Shown here in pieces: positions 52,993-64,000 of a stretch of DNA of 64,000 nucleotides. The stretch covers positions 16,378,269-16,442,268 of the forward strand of contig CM042552.1 in assembly GCA_023630585.1 (NCBI GenBank). Direction: 5' to 3'. Both the position numbers and the translations under genes were made by a program. Position 1 is the first letter of the stretch. Every line of letters begins with the position of its first letter. The notes below the pieces were generated by a model. That model did no database searches. It saw only the letters and a program-made list of their open reading frames with translations, and had not been told where the DNA came from. Source of the DNA: Cranoglanis bouderius (lineage: Eukaryota > Chordata > Actinopteri > Siluriformes > Cranoglanididae).

Positions 52993-54095
52993 TTGTTAAA
53001 CGGCAAGCACAAAACTGATAGCTCCTTTTTACTAGGGGAAACACTGCAGCAGACAAAGCAGCTAAGAAGACAGCATTGGGACCCTAAGATGTTGGCTGGG
53101 ATGAGCCCCGGAGAGGAATCTCCTCATGAGGAAAATCTTGACTATGTTGTGAGTTTTCAGAATGCTGCCACTGAGACGGAAATAGCCAAATGGATAGCCA
53201 GAGGAGCTAAGATGGAACAAGGGACAGGACTATGGAGAAACATAGAGGGCTTACTTGTGGCACCTCTGAGCCTTTTACCATTGCTCATTAAAGACGCACG
53301 CGGAATAGATCACACGGCTAGAGGGGAAGTTTTGCGCAAAATCAGGCAAGAATGCTGGTCACCGTACTTAGTCAGCTCTGTCAATCAAACATTGAAACTA
53401 TGTGATGTGTGTGCCAGGTTTAATGTTGGAAAGACCTTTACGAACGCTATAGGGCACATTCCAGCACCTAGAGGTCCTTTTAGGCACATAATGATGGATT
53501 TTGTGGACATGGGTGAATGTAAACAGGGCAAGAGGTACATATTGGTGATCGAGGACAGTTTCTGCCTAAGATGGTGGCTGAGTTTTTGTGTCAGGAAGTC
53601 ATCCCAAGATTTGGAATGCCGGATTACCTCAGTTCTGACAATGGTCCTCATTTTGTTAATGCAATTACAGAGGCACTATGTGTTGGACACAAGTTTGGTT
53701 GTGTGTATCATCCTCAGTCACAGGGGATGGTGGAACGTGCCAATGGGGTCGTGAAGGCTAAATTGGCCAAGATTTGTGCCAGTTCAAAGCTTAATTGGGT
53801 TCAAGCACTACCTTTAGCCTTAATGAAAATGTGCACGCAAACTAACCGCAATAAATATCTAACCCCGCATGAAATGCTTACTGGCAGGCCTATGCCTATG
53901 GCGTCGATGGCAGTCGAAGGCATACGAGGTCCCGATGAGGGACCCTCTTTGGATCAACAGGAAGGCGAGATGCAAAGCTATGTATTAACTATGCATTTAA
54001 CCCAGATCCACAGAACTTTGTATTCACAGGTTTGTGAGGCCACCCATCATAATATTACACCTCAAAGACCCCAAGAAATCTCATTTGTTGCATAG
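52993..54095 (+). pseudogene. Retroviral pol remnant: RNase H end and integrase
   Basis: Around 53036 the frame has the end of RNase H (a GNTAADKAAK-like block, one frame off). From 53220 the integrase begins: a zinc-binding region with HTARG and CDVCARF (H..C..C), then the core with MMDFVDMGE (first Asp). A frame change and a small loss at about 53553-53571 break the core. The second frame (53571-54095) has SSDNGPHFVN (second Asp) and GMVERANG (third residue Glu), then PHEMLTGRPMP. The domain ends without env. Damage lies between the first two catalytic residues. It is one of the few readable parts of the element. Confidence 0.85.
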
Positions 54096-54266
54096 ATTGA
54101 TGCCACATTTACCTTCGGTGTTATTGGAGTGAGGTAATCAATGGGTTATCAGATCCATACCCATTATTACATTACTTTAGTATCCTTCTATCATCGCCAA
54201 ATAATGCAAGTTCTTGTGTTAAGTATCTTATTTTCTTATCTTGGGTATGATCTATCCTTCTTTTGG

Positions 54267-54387
54267 GATAATCAAATGGATAATCACCTGGCCAGTGGTT
54301 ATAGAACGTAAAATAGTATAGAATAATCATTCTATACTATTCTACGTCCTATAACAACTGGCCAGGTGATTATCCATTTGATAATCA
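54267..54387. repeat. Large near-perfect hairpin
   Basis: The left arm (54267-54323) begins GATAATCAAATGGATAATCA and the right arm (54329-54387) ends in its complement. Arms of about 57 bp with few mismatches surround a loop of about 5 bases near 54326. No coding frame. It may be a foldback MITE or a replication-born inverted duplication. Confidence 0.85.
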
Positions 54388-54468
54388 GCTTACTTTAAAT
54401 GGATGATGGGTTATAATCATATTGCATTGGGTCATAATCATATTGCAGCAATTATGTAAATTATGTAT

Positions 54469-54587
<119 letters not shown>

Positions 54588-54659
54588 ATCCAGTATAAAC
54601 TGTTGTGAGTTCCCGCTCTGTCTTTTCATCTGTGCCTAATCTAGGCGAGGCGCTCCCGC

Positions 54660-55081
54660 CTCACAAGGGGGGAGGAGGATCAAATGTACAAAAGAATGTT
54701 TAAATGATTGGGAACACAAAAATTAAACTATTTAACTAAAATTATACTGCTAAACACAGATGAAGGGACAGCAGAAGGGACGGGAAAAGTATTAATGATG
54801 ATATTTGTGAGCATATGTAAAGACACTCATGACTGAGCCGTGGCAGAGGAAGACAACTCCTCTGCAAGGATATGGACAGTGAAAATGAACTGAGAATGGA
54901 CTGGGACTCTTTGAACTCTTCTGACACCTTTTCATGGACTCATGGGCTCATAATGGACTTATTTTCTTTTAAGAATGGACCATGGTCCATGTGAATGAAA
55001 TTGCAAGCAATTGCATTAGAGAGACACTGTCGAGCACAAAGTGCTGGCAGGGTGGCTGAAAAACCTGGTTTCTGAAAATAA
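54660..55081 (+). other. Region before the 3' LTR, possible polypurine tract
   Basis: AAGGGGGGAGGAGGA at about 54665-54679 looks like a polypurine tract, so the real 3' LTR could start near 54680 rather than 55082. The 5' copy lacks the matching first part. A first partial copy of GGTGGCTGAAAAACC lies at 55051. Confidence 0.4.
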
Positions 55082-55382
55082 TGGTGGCTGAAAAACCTGG
55101 TTTTCCAAAGCTAAAGGTAGCTGGATTTTCTGAAAACCAAACATAAAGGGAAATTGTTTGATGTGAAGGAGGGGGAAAGAGTATAAATAGAGACTGAACT
55201 CAGGATAGATCGGATCATTCCTGGGATGTGTCATTTGAATTGATCTCATGTTGGCAGCTGGTTCTGGGCAATAAATCTGATTTTTGCTTCTCTCAACCAC
55301 TTTGTTGTGAGTATTATTTTATGTTGAATTTAGAGAGTTTTGTGTAGAGGCTACGGTGTATTCAGTGGTAGAACATGCCACA
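55082..55382 (+). repeat. 3' LTR of the retrovirus-like element
   Basis: It matches 47922-48223, including TATAAATA (55182 region), AATAAA (55271) and the ATGCCACA end. Differences are scattered, as expected for an old insertion. Confidence 0.75.
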
Positions 55383-55390
55383 CTTACAGA

Positions 55391-56822
55391 GGCTTGAAAT
55401 TCGCTGTATAGCGTTTTGAGCGCCTGAAGCGCACCCATGTAAACAATCATATTTTGTGTTATTTTAGGTCAGAGACATGTCTAACATATCATAGTATCAT
55501 ATTATGTTATAAAGAAATGAAATATGTTATAGTAGAGTATGTTACCTAAGTGTAAATATGCGTTTGTTAGAAAAACACGTTTCCTTTGCTCGCAGAGGCT
55601 TGAAATTCGCTGTATAGCGTATTGAGCGTCGGAAGCGCACCCATGTGTATGCACATAGAGGACTGATGAGAAAACAGTGTTAACACACATTTGATGAAAG
55701 ATGACTTTGTTCACTTTAAGTTTGACTTTTTTCACATTTTCACACTTTATTATGACATTATGTATGTTACAGTAAACACTCAAATTTAATGTTATTTTAG
55801 GTCAGAGACATGTCTAACATATCATAGTATCATATTATGTTATAAAGAAGTGAAATATGTTATGGTAGAGTACGTCACCAAAGTGAAAATATGCGTTTGT
55901 TAGAAAAACACGTTTCCTTTGCGCGCAGAGGCTTGAAATTCACTGTATAGCGTTCTGAGCGCCTGAAGCGCACCCATGTGTATGCACATAGAGAACTGAT
56001 GAGAAAACACAGTGTTACTACACATTTGATGAAAGATGACTTTCTTCACTTTAAGTTTGACTTTTTTCCACATTCTCACACTTTATTATGATATTATGAA
56101 TGTTACTGTAAACCATCATATTTGGGGTTATTTTAGCTCAGCGACCTATCTAGCATATCATAGTATCATAGTATGTTATAAAGAAGTGAAATATGTTATA
56201 GTAGAATACGTCACCTAAGTGGAAATGTGTTTTTGTTAGAAGAACACGTTTCCTTTGCTCGTAGATGCTTGAAATTCGCTGTATAGCGTTTTGAGCGCCG
56301 GAAGCACTCCCATATGTATGCACATAGAGGACCGACGAGAAAACACATTTGATGAAAAATGACTTTCTTCACTTTAAGTTTGACTTTTTTCACATTTTCA
56401 CACTTTATTATGACATTATGTATGTTACTGTAAACAGTCATATTTCGTGTTATTTTAGCTCAGTGACATGTCTAGCATATCATAGTATCATATTTTGTTA
56501 TAAAGATGTGAAATATGTTATAGTAGAGTACGTCACCTAAGTATAAATAAGCGTTTGTTAGAAAAACACGTATCCTTTTCTCGTAGAGGCTTGAAATTCG
56601 CTGTATAGCGTTTTGAGCGCCTGAAGGGCTCCCATTTGTATGCGCATAGAGGACCGATGAGAAAACATAGTGTTACCACACATTTGATGAAAGATGACTT
56701 ATTTCAATTTAAATTTGACTTTTTGTTCCCCTTTTCACACTTTATTATGACTTTATATATGTTACAGTAAACACTCAAATTTCATGTTATTTTATGTCAG
56801 AGACATGTCTAGCATATCATAG
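55391..56822. repeat. ~330-bp tandem satellite
   Basis: The marker GGCTTGAAATTCGCTGTATA (or close) recurs at 55391, 55597, 55930, 56264 and 56588: spacings 206, 333, 334 and 324 bp. Each unit carries CATATCATAGTATCATA, GTTAGAAAAACACGTTTCC and AAGTTTGACTTTTTTCACA. The first unit lacks about 130 bp. Another unit lies at 61063-61395. A minus-strand frame repeats in each unit because the units are alike; it is not a gene. Confidence 0.9.
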
Positions 56823-58323
56823 TGTAACGAATCAATTATTACTAGCATTATTCTTTTCCACCAGAATAATGTAATGGATAAACTTTAAACATAAAAAACG
56901 AAACAGAAGCGCACGCTTGGATTCGAAGCACCTTTTTAAAGGAGACGAGTTTTAAAGTGTGCCCGTATTATCTACCAGAATGTGTAGTAAATCGGATGAA
57001 TCTGCAACGTTTAAAAATATTCTCCACCAGCGACAATTTATGTAACGAATTAAAAGATGTTTAACACATTTAAATGTATTCTCCAATTTATATAAGGAAT
57101 TAGCTCGAATGGCATGAAATATATCTATATATCTAATCAACGCATGTTGTGACCAGTTATAAATATACATCACCCATGAAAGGGAATTCATGTATGTGCA
57201 CATATACATATAGATAATTAACTACAATGGATTATAATTAATTATGACTATGTATGTGGTCTAGATCAGCTTTTAGGATTAGCTGTAGTCTAGTTTGTAA
57301 TTATGACCTCTAAAGAGGGAGTTTATCCTTCTGGCCAGGAAGGATTAACCAAAGAAGTTTGTTATTAAAATTAGAGCGGGTAACGAGACCTTATGCAGTA
57401 TAGAATTGACTCTATCACGTGACCAAAAACAGACAATCAATCGTGGGATAATAGATTTTAATAACTAGGTGTAACTATGGATACACACGACTAACTCTAA
57501 GCAAAACATACATATGTACATCTATTACAAGGAAAGAAAAGGTATAGAGAGAAAGTAATGAAATAAAAGGGTAGCAGACAAAAACAACAATTAATTAGCC
57601 TTTTTCAAAACCAGCAACAAACTTAAATCTCCTGTAAACAGGGGATATAGATCCATTAACTATACTTGCATGGCTTCGGTCTGAAAGTTCGCTGGTTCGT
57701 CGTGACGTTTGAAAAGGCGTGGGCCGTGAAACGGTTGCATCTTTTTGTCCAGGAGAGAGAGATCCTGGCTTCCTCTTCCCGGGGCACCTGGCCCCGGGGG
57801 AGAGAAACCGGAAGAGGGTAGAAGTGAAGTTGAAGTAAGTGAAGCTGAAGAGTAAGAGAAGAGAAGTTTCCAAAGCGTGGTGTTGTTTTAAAGACAACAC
57901 CAACGCACACGCCACTTTGGGCTATTGGCCAATTAGGATGTTGGATTTGTTGGCGGGATGAACTCTCTTTGTCTGGTCTCAGACCTGGATTTGCATGTCC
58001 AGGGAGGAGCCGGTTTATACTGTATTATGTATGCGATTAAGAGAAAGCATGAAATAATGTATCCCATTGCAATATGTTATGCATAATCAATCAGGGTATC
58101 TCGAGACGATTAACCACATACCAAATTCGATGGACTTATAAAGAATATTACAGGTAAAACATGGTTACCGACATTTAAAATAATATCCTACGTTAAGCTA
58201 TCTAAAATCATTATAGTTGCGTTACATAAACACACAGTATATGCAAACAAGAAAACATCACACTATTTGGACATCGAATAATTACATGTTACATTCAAAA
58301 GAGATTTTTCATTGTGTGTGTGC

Positions 58324-58370
<47 letters not shown>
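56823..58370. repeat. Large duplicated unit 1
   Basis: It begins TGTAACGAATCAATTATTAC and contains ordered blocks shared with units 2 and 3: AACAGAAGCGCACGCTTGGA (56906), a pair with AAATCGGATGAATCTGCAAC, TTAGCCTTTTTCAAAACCAG (57595), a GC-rich block GGGGCACCTGGCCCCGGGGG (57780) and TCTCGAGACGATTAACC (58099). It ends with CGTTACA at 58220-58226, the inverse of its first seven bases, then a (GT)n run. No coding frame with a known motif. It may be a transposon or a very long LTR. Confidence 0.6.
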
Positions 58371-58373
<3 letters not shown>

Positions 58374-58764
58374 TGAAGAGGGGTGGGTCGTGAGGCGGTT
58401 GCATCTTTTTGTCCAGAAGAGAGAGATCCTGGCTTCCTCTTCCCGGGGCACCTGGCCCCGGGGGAGAGAAACCAGAAGAGGGCAGAAGTGAAGTTGAAGA
58501 AAGTGAAGCTGAAGAGTAAGTGAAGAGAAGTTTCCAAAGCGTGGTGTTGTTTTAAAGACAACAGGATGTTGGATTGGTTGGCGGGATGAACTCTCGTTGT
58601 CTGGTCTCAGACCTGGATTTGCATGTCCAGGGAGGAGCCGGTTTATACTGTATTATGTATGCGATTAAGAGAAAGCATGAAATAATGTATCCCATTGCAA
58701 TATGATATGCATAATCAATCAGGGAGTAGCAATAATTTTACAAAAAGGGGGCATTATTACACAT
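58371..58764. repeat. Partial copy of the GC-rich block (unit 1.5)
   Basis: After the (GT)n run the sequence returns to the blocks of 57715-58085 (GAGAGATCCTGGCTTCCTCT, GGGGCACCTGGCCCCGGGGG, GGATTTGCATGTCCAGGGAG), with about 35 bp missing near 58562, and then joins unit 2. Confidence 0.75.
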
Positions 58765-60380
58765 TATTCTTTTCCACCAGAATAATGTAATGGATCAACT
58801 TTAAACATGAAACGAAACAGAAGCGCACGCTTGGATTCAACGCACCTTTTTAAAGTAGACGAGTTTTAAAGCGTGCCCGCATTATCTACCAGAATATGTA
58901 GTAAATCGGATGAATCTGCAACGTTTAAAATAATATTCTCCACCAGTTACGATTTACGTAACAAATTAAAAGATGTTTAACACGTTTAAATGTATCCTCC
59001 AATTTATATAAGGAATTAGCTTGAGTGGCGTGAAATATATCTATATATCTAATGAACGCATGTTGTGACCAGTTATAAATATACATCAGCCATGAAAGTG
59101 AATTCATGTATGTGCACATATACATATAGATAATTAACTACAACGGATTATAATTAATTATGACTATGTATGTGGCCTAGATCAGCTTTATGAACTCTAA
59201 AGAGTGAGTTTATCCTTCTGCCCAGGAAGAATTAACTCACGAAGTTTATTATTAAAGATTAGAGCGGGTAACGAAGATCTTATGCAGCATTTAAAGGACT
59301 CATCACGTGACCAAAAACAGAGAAAATCAAGCGTGGGATAATAGATTTTAATAGCTATATGTGACTATGGATACACACGACTAACTCTAAGCAAAACATA
59401 CATATATACACATCTATATACAGGGAGAGAAAAGGGATAGAGAGAAAGTAATGAAAGAAAGGGAAGCAGACAAAAACACAACTAATTAGCCTTTTTCAGA
59501 ACCAGCACGAACTTAATTCTCCTGTAACACAGGGGTACAATCTTAACGCAGATATAGGTCATTAACTATACTTGCATAGCCTCAAGGTTGAGAGTTTGTG
59601 CGAGGTCGGGTAGAGTTCGCTGGTTCATTGTTGTTTGAAAAGGCGTGAGCCCGGAGGTAGTTGCATCTTGTGTCCGGAGAGAGAGAGATCCTGGCTTCCT
59701 CTTCCCGGGGCACGTGGCCCCGAGGGAGAGAAACCGGAAGAAGTGAAGTTGAGAAGTGAAGTCAAACTCTGAAGTCTAACTCTCAAATCCGCCGTGAAGT
59801 GAGCGTGGTGTTGTTTTAAAACAACACCAACGCACACGCCTCTTTGGGCTATGGGCCAATCAGGAAGTTGTGTTTGCATGTCCGGATGACTCTCTTTGTC
59901 TGGTCTCGGACCCTAATTTAAATGTCGAGGGAGGAGCCGGTCTATACCGTGTTATAAATGAAATTAAAGGAAAAACATGAAATGATGTATCCCATTGCAA
60001 TGTGATATGCATAATCAATCCGGGTATGTCGAGACGATTAACTACATACCAAATTTGATGGATTTGTAAAGAATATTACAAATAAAACCTGGTTACAGAC
60101 ATTTAAAATGATATGCTAGATTAAACTATCTAAAGTCTTTACTGTTAGTTACATAAACACACAATACATGTAAACAAAATAACATCACACTATTTAGACA
60201 TGGAATAATTACATATAATTACACGTTACATTGAAGAGAGAGGGATTTCTCCATTGTGTGTGTAAGGTAAGCGTGGGTGGGTGGGTGTGTGTGTGTGTGT
60301 GTGTGTGTGTGTAAGGTAAGTGTGTGTGTGTGTGTGTGTGTGTGGTGGATGTGTGTGTGTCGTAAACCGAGATTAGATTA
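58765..60380. repeat. Large duplicated unit 2
   Basis: It matches unit 1 from ATTATTCTTTTCCACCAGAA onward, without the first bases. It has the same block order with small indels and (GT)n runs near 60272-60360. Confidence 0.75.
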
Positions 60381-60623
60381 GAGATTTAAGGGCCCCTTGG
60401 TCGGGGAGTTTCGGTGGACCCCTGCTGACGAACTAATCATGAAGTTTCCCAGACGTTCAGTCATCAAAGGCTTCTTTTATTGCAGGGGTAAGTCCTGTGT
60501 GGGTCCCAGAGAGACTTTTTGCATCCTAAAGGTGCATCTGGTCAAAGGAGGCCTCTCGGGGTTACTCTATGTTCAGTTTGGGTTAATTTAGAAATCAGTT
60601 TGAGCATAGATCATACGGTACAA
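60381..60623. other. Unique insert between duplicated blocks
   Basis: It contains GGCCCCTTGGTCGGGGAG and ACGTTCAGTCATCAAAGGCT, and a 64-codon frame (60397-60591) without a recognised domain. It separates unit 2 from another copy of the 58095-58320 block. Confidence 0.35.
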
Positions 60624-60875
60624 GGGTATCTCGAGACGATTAACCACATACCAAATTCGATGGACTTATAAAGAATATTACAGGTAAAACATGGTTACTG
60701 ACATTTAAAATAATATCCTACGTTAAGCTACCTAAAATCATTATAGTTTCGTTACATAAACACACAATATATGCAAACAAGAAAACATCACACTATTTGG
60801 ACATCGAATTATTACATGTTACATTCAAAAGAGATTTTTCATTGTGTGTGTGCATGTGTGTGTGTGTGTGTGTGC

Positions 60876-60921
<46 letters not shown>

Positions 60922-61062
60922 TGAAGAGGGGGGGGTCGTGTCCTCTGACATATTCCGATGGTATCTGGCCAAGAGGTTAGATAAGGATTCATGGCTCAAA
61001 GACACAGAGAAACTCCTTTGCTAGATCCAGGCTGATTCAGAAATCAATTTGATACTTTCAGG
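60624..61062. repeat. Further copy of the unit end with (GT)n
   Basis: Repeats the blocks of 58096-58370 (TCTCGAGACGATTAACCACA, AACATCACACTATTTGGACA) and a (GT)n run (60845-60920), then a short unique stretch. Confidence 0.75.
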
Positions 61063-61395
61063 CATTACAATAGTATCATATTATGTTATAAAGAAGTGAA
61101 ATATGTTACAGTAGAGTACATCACCTAAGTGTAAATATGTGTTTGTTAGAAAAACACGTTTCCATTGCTCACAGAGGCTTGAAATTCGCTGTATTGCGTT
61201 TTGAGCGCCTGAAGCGCTCCCATGTGTATGCACATAGAGGACCGATGAGAAAACACATTTGATGAAAAATGACTTTCTTCACTTTAAGTTTGACTTTTTT
61301 CACATTTTCACACTTTATTATGACATTATGTATGTTACTGTAAACAGTCATATTTCGTGTTATTTTAGCTCAGCAACATGTCTAGCATATCATAG
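61063..61395. repeat. Single satellite unit
   Basis: One copy of the ~330-bp satellite, directly followed by unit 3 at the same junction as at 56822/56823 (ATCATAG then TGTAA). The pair satellite plus unit is thus duplicated together, 4.57 kb apart. Confidence 0.85.
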
Positions 61396-61397
61396 TG

Positions 61398-61739
61398 TAA
61401 TGAATCAATCATTACTAGCATTATTCTTTTGCACCAGAATAATGTAATGGATCAAATTTAAACATGAAAAACGAAACAGAAGCGCACGCTTGGATTCGGA
61501 GCACCTTTTTAAAGGAGACGAGTTTTAAAGCGTGCCCGCATTATCTACCAGAATGTGTAAAAATCGGATGAATCTGCAACGTTTAAAAATATTCTCCACC
61601 AGCTACAATTTATGTAACGAATTAAAAGATGTTCAACATATTTAAATGTATTCTCCAATTTATATAAGGAATTAGCTCGAATGGCATGAAATATATCTAT
61701 ATATCTAATCAATGCGTGTTGTGACCAGTTACAAATATA
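61398..61739. repeat. Large duplicated unit 3, left part
   Basis: Starts TGTAATGAATCAATCATTAC and follows unit 1 until the Tc1 insertion at 61740. The right part resumes at 63250. Confidence 0.8.
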
Positions 61740-63249
61740 CAGGTGCATCTCAATAAATTAGAATGTCGTGGAAAAGTTCATTTATTTCAGTAATTCAACT
61801 CAAATTGTGAAACTTGTGTATTAAATAAATTCAGTGCACACAGACTGAAGTAGTTTAAGTCTTTGGTTCTTTTAATTGTGATGATTTTGGCTCACATTTA
61901 ACAAAAACCCACCAATTCACTATCTCAACAAATTAGAATATGGTGACATGCCAATCAGCTAATCAACTCAAAACACTTGCAAAGGTTTCCTGAGCCTTCA
62001 AAATGGTCTCTCAGTTTGGTTCACTAGGTAAGACACAAACATTCATTGCCAAAGAAGCTGGCTGTTCACAGAGTGCTGTATCCAAGCATGTTAACAGAAA
62101 GTTGAGTGGAAGGAAAAAGTGTGGAAGAAAAAGATACACAACCAACTGAGAGAACCGCAGCCTTATGAGGATTGTCAAGCAATATCGATTCAAGAATTTG
62201 AGTGAACTTCACAAGGAATGGACTGAGGCTGGGGTCAAGGCATCAAGAGCCACCACACATAGAGGTGTCAAGGAATTTGGCTACAGTTGTCGTATTCCTC
62301 TTGTTAAGCCACTCCTGAACCACAGACAATGTCAGAGGCGTCTTACCTGGGCTAAGGAGAAGAAGAACTGGACTGTTGCCCAGTGGTCCAAAGTCCTCTT
62401 TTCAGATGAGAGCAAGTTTTGTATTTCATTTGGAAACCAAAGTCCTAGAGTCTGGAGGAAGGGTGGAGAAGCTCATAGCCCACGTTGCTTGAAGTCCAGT
62501 GTTAAGTTTCCACAGTCTGCGATGATTTGGGGTGCAATGTCATCTGCTGGTGTTGGTCCATTGTGTTTTTTGAAAACCAAAGTCACTGCACCCGTTTACC
62601 AAGAAATTTTGGAGCACTTCATGCTTCCTTCTGCTGACCAGCTTTTCGAAGATGCTGATTTCATTTTCCAGCAGGATTTGGCACCTGCCCACACTGCCAA
62701 AAGCACCAAAAGTTGGTTAAATGACCATGGTGTTGGTGTGCTTGACTGGCCAGCAAACTCACCAGACCTGAACCCCATAGAGAATCTATGGGGTATTGTC
62801 AAGAGGAAAATGAGAAACAAGAGACCAAAAAATGCAGATGAGCTGAAGGCCACTGTCCAAGGAACCTGGGCTTCCATACCACCTCAGCAGTGCCACAAAC
62901 TGATCACCTCCATGCCACGCCGAATTGAGGCAGCAATTAAAGCAAAAGGAGCCCCTACCAAGTATTGAGTACATGTACAGTAAATGAACATACTTTCCAG
63001 AAGGCCAACAATTCACTAAAAATGTTTTTTTTTATTGGTCTTATGAAGTATTCTAATTTGTTGAAATAGTGAATTGGTGGGTTTTTGTTAAATGTGAGCC
63101 AAAATCATCACAATTAAAAGAACCGAAGACTTAAACTACTTCAGTCTGTGTGCATTGAATTTATTTAATACACGAGTTTCACAATTTGAGTTGAATTACT
63201 GAAATAAATGAACTTTTCCACGACATTCTAATTTATTGAGATGCACCTA
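61740..63249 (+). mobile_element. Tc1-like element, 1510-bp copy (j), inside unit 3
   Basis: Complete ends; the last base of the right end is changed (GCACCTA). It sits in the TA of AAATATACATC; units 1 (57166) and 2 (59085) show the same site without insertion. Confidence 0.95.
62003..62968 (+). pseudogene. Tc1 transposase with one premature stop
   Basis: The frame is open along its full length except for a TGA at 62147-62149 (codon 49, Arg in the other copies), in the hook region between the two helix-turn-helix parts. The catalytic blocks are intact: FSDESKF, FQQDLAPAHT and SPDLNPIENLW. The frame after the stop (62165-62968) encodes the second HTH and the whole catalytic domain from an internal Met. 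A Cys to Tyr change lies at codon 45. Confidence 0.93.
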
Positions 63250-64000
63250 TACATCAGCCATGAAAGGGAATTCATGTATGTGCACATATACATATAGATT
63301 ATTAACTACAACGGATTATAATTAATTATGACTATGTATGTGCTCTAGATCAGCTTTTACGATTAGCTGTAGACTAGTTTGGAATTATGAACTCTAAAGA
63401 GGGAGTTTATCCCTTTGGAAGGATTAACCAAAGAAGGTTGTTATTAAAATTAGAGCAGGTAACGAGACCTTATGCAGTGTAGAATTGACTCTATCATGTG
63501 ACCAAAAACAGACAATCAAGCGTGGGATAATAGATTTTAATAACTAGGTGTAACTATATATACACACGACTAACTCTAAGCAAAACATACACATGTACAT
63601 CTATTAAAGGAAAGAAAAGGTATAGAGAGAAAGTAATGAAATAAAAGGGTAGCAGACAAAAACAACAATTAATTAGCCTTTTTCAAAACCAGCAACGAAC
63701 TTAAATCTCCTGTAAACAGGGGTACAATCTTAAACGCAGATATAGATCCATTAACTATACTTGCATGGCTTCAGTCTGAAAGTTCGCTGGTTCGTCGTGC
63801 CGTTTGAAAAGGTGTGGGCCGTGAGGCGGTTGCATCTTTTTGTCCGGGAGAGAGAGATCCTGGCTTCAGGGGAGAGAAACCGGAAGAGGGTAGAAGTGAA
63901 GTTGAAGTAAGTGAAGCTGAAGAGTAAGTGAAGAGAAGTTTCCAAAGCATGGTGTTGTTTTAAAGACAACAGGATGTTGGTTTGTTGGCGGGATGAACTC
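63250..64000. repeat. Large duplicated unit 3, right part
   Basis: Continues unit 3 with CATCAGCCATGAAAGGGAAT, TTAGCCTTTTTCAAAACCAG (63675) and the GC-rich block, which here lacks about 30 bp (GGGGCACCTGGCCCCGG is absent at 63868). It runs off the window end. Confidence 0.8.

Noticed and set aside
52993..54095. Domesticated integrase gene
   Set aside because: The core is frameshifted between the first and second catalytic Asp and lies inside a decayed retrovirus-like element, so there is no sign of selection.
55502..56441. Repeated minus frames in the satellite
   Set aside because: Recurrence is due to the tandem repeat; stop positions differ between units and composition is non-coding.
58320..58372. 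(GT)n runs as possible CRISPR or regulatory arrays (also at 60260-60360 and 60845-60920)
   Set aside because: Plain dinucleotide repeats; there are no spacers and this is eukaryotic DNA.

Overview
The window reads as nuclear DNA from a teleost fish, probably an otophysan such as a catfish; the species is inferred only from the repeat types. The signs are many Tc1-like transposons with DD34E transposases, L2, Rex1/CR1-like and RTE-like LINEs, tRNA-derived SINEs, Ty3/Gypsy and retrovirus-like LTR elements, long (TA)n arrays, low GC and no dense gene order. I see no complete single-copy host gene. A few short splice-flanked open segments on the + strand may be exons of host genes. Only two long frames are intact: the 321-residue Tc1 transposases at 29783-30748 (-) and 31294-32259 (+).

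0-8.4 kb: an old L2-type LINE lies on the minus strand from about 6.6 kb down to 0.19 kb. It is split by a SINE (885-1180) and by a short LTR retrotransposon (1865-4837) with an exact 5-bp target duplication. That LTR element has no pol. It carries a Gypsy-like gag start, a zinc-finger fragment resembling methionine aminopeptidase 1 (METAP1), and two coding tandem arrays (33/198-bp and 39-bp). Its primer-binding site is complementary to its own predicted mRNA 5' end, the self-priming arrangement of Tf1/sushi elements. Rex1-like LINE pieces and a dispersed repeat follow.

8.4-23.8 kb: a degenerate long-period tandem repeat, a broken Gypsy element (LTR plus reverse transcriptase remnant), a LINE 3' end, three Tc1 relics, a candidate exon at 16512-16604, a deleted LINE (20.9-21.9 kb), simple repeats and a GGGGCCAAGCAC-type repeat.

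23.8-43 kb: Tc1 territory. Five copies of one 1.51-kb family occur in the window, four of them touching (TA)n arrays; two sit head to head and intact. Other Tc1 families are present with frameshifts or deletions. A GC-rich RTE-type LINE tail (37.29-38.08 kb) stands out. Candidate exons occur at 26.7, 27.2, 32.5 and 32.7 kb.

43-47.7 kb: a broken C2H2 zinc-finger gene remnant with C-terminal exons, a MITE-like inverted repeat and a solo LTR.

47.9-55.4 kb: an endogenous retrovirus-like element with two LTRs, a lysine-type primer-binding site and a damaged pol 3' part. A decayed LINE lies inside it.

55.4-64 kb: a ~330-bp tandem satellite, then large duplicated blocks (units starting near 56.82, 58.77 and 61.40 kb), the last split by a Tc1 copy.

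No operons, CRISPR arrays or bacterial features are present. The elements do not work together as a pathway; the layout records nested insertion, duplication and decay.
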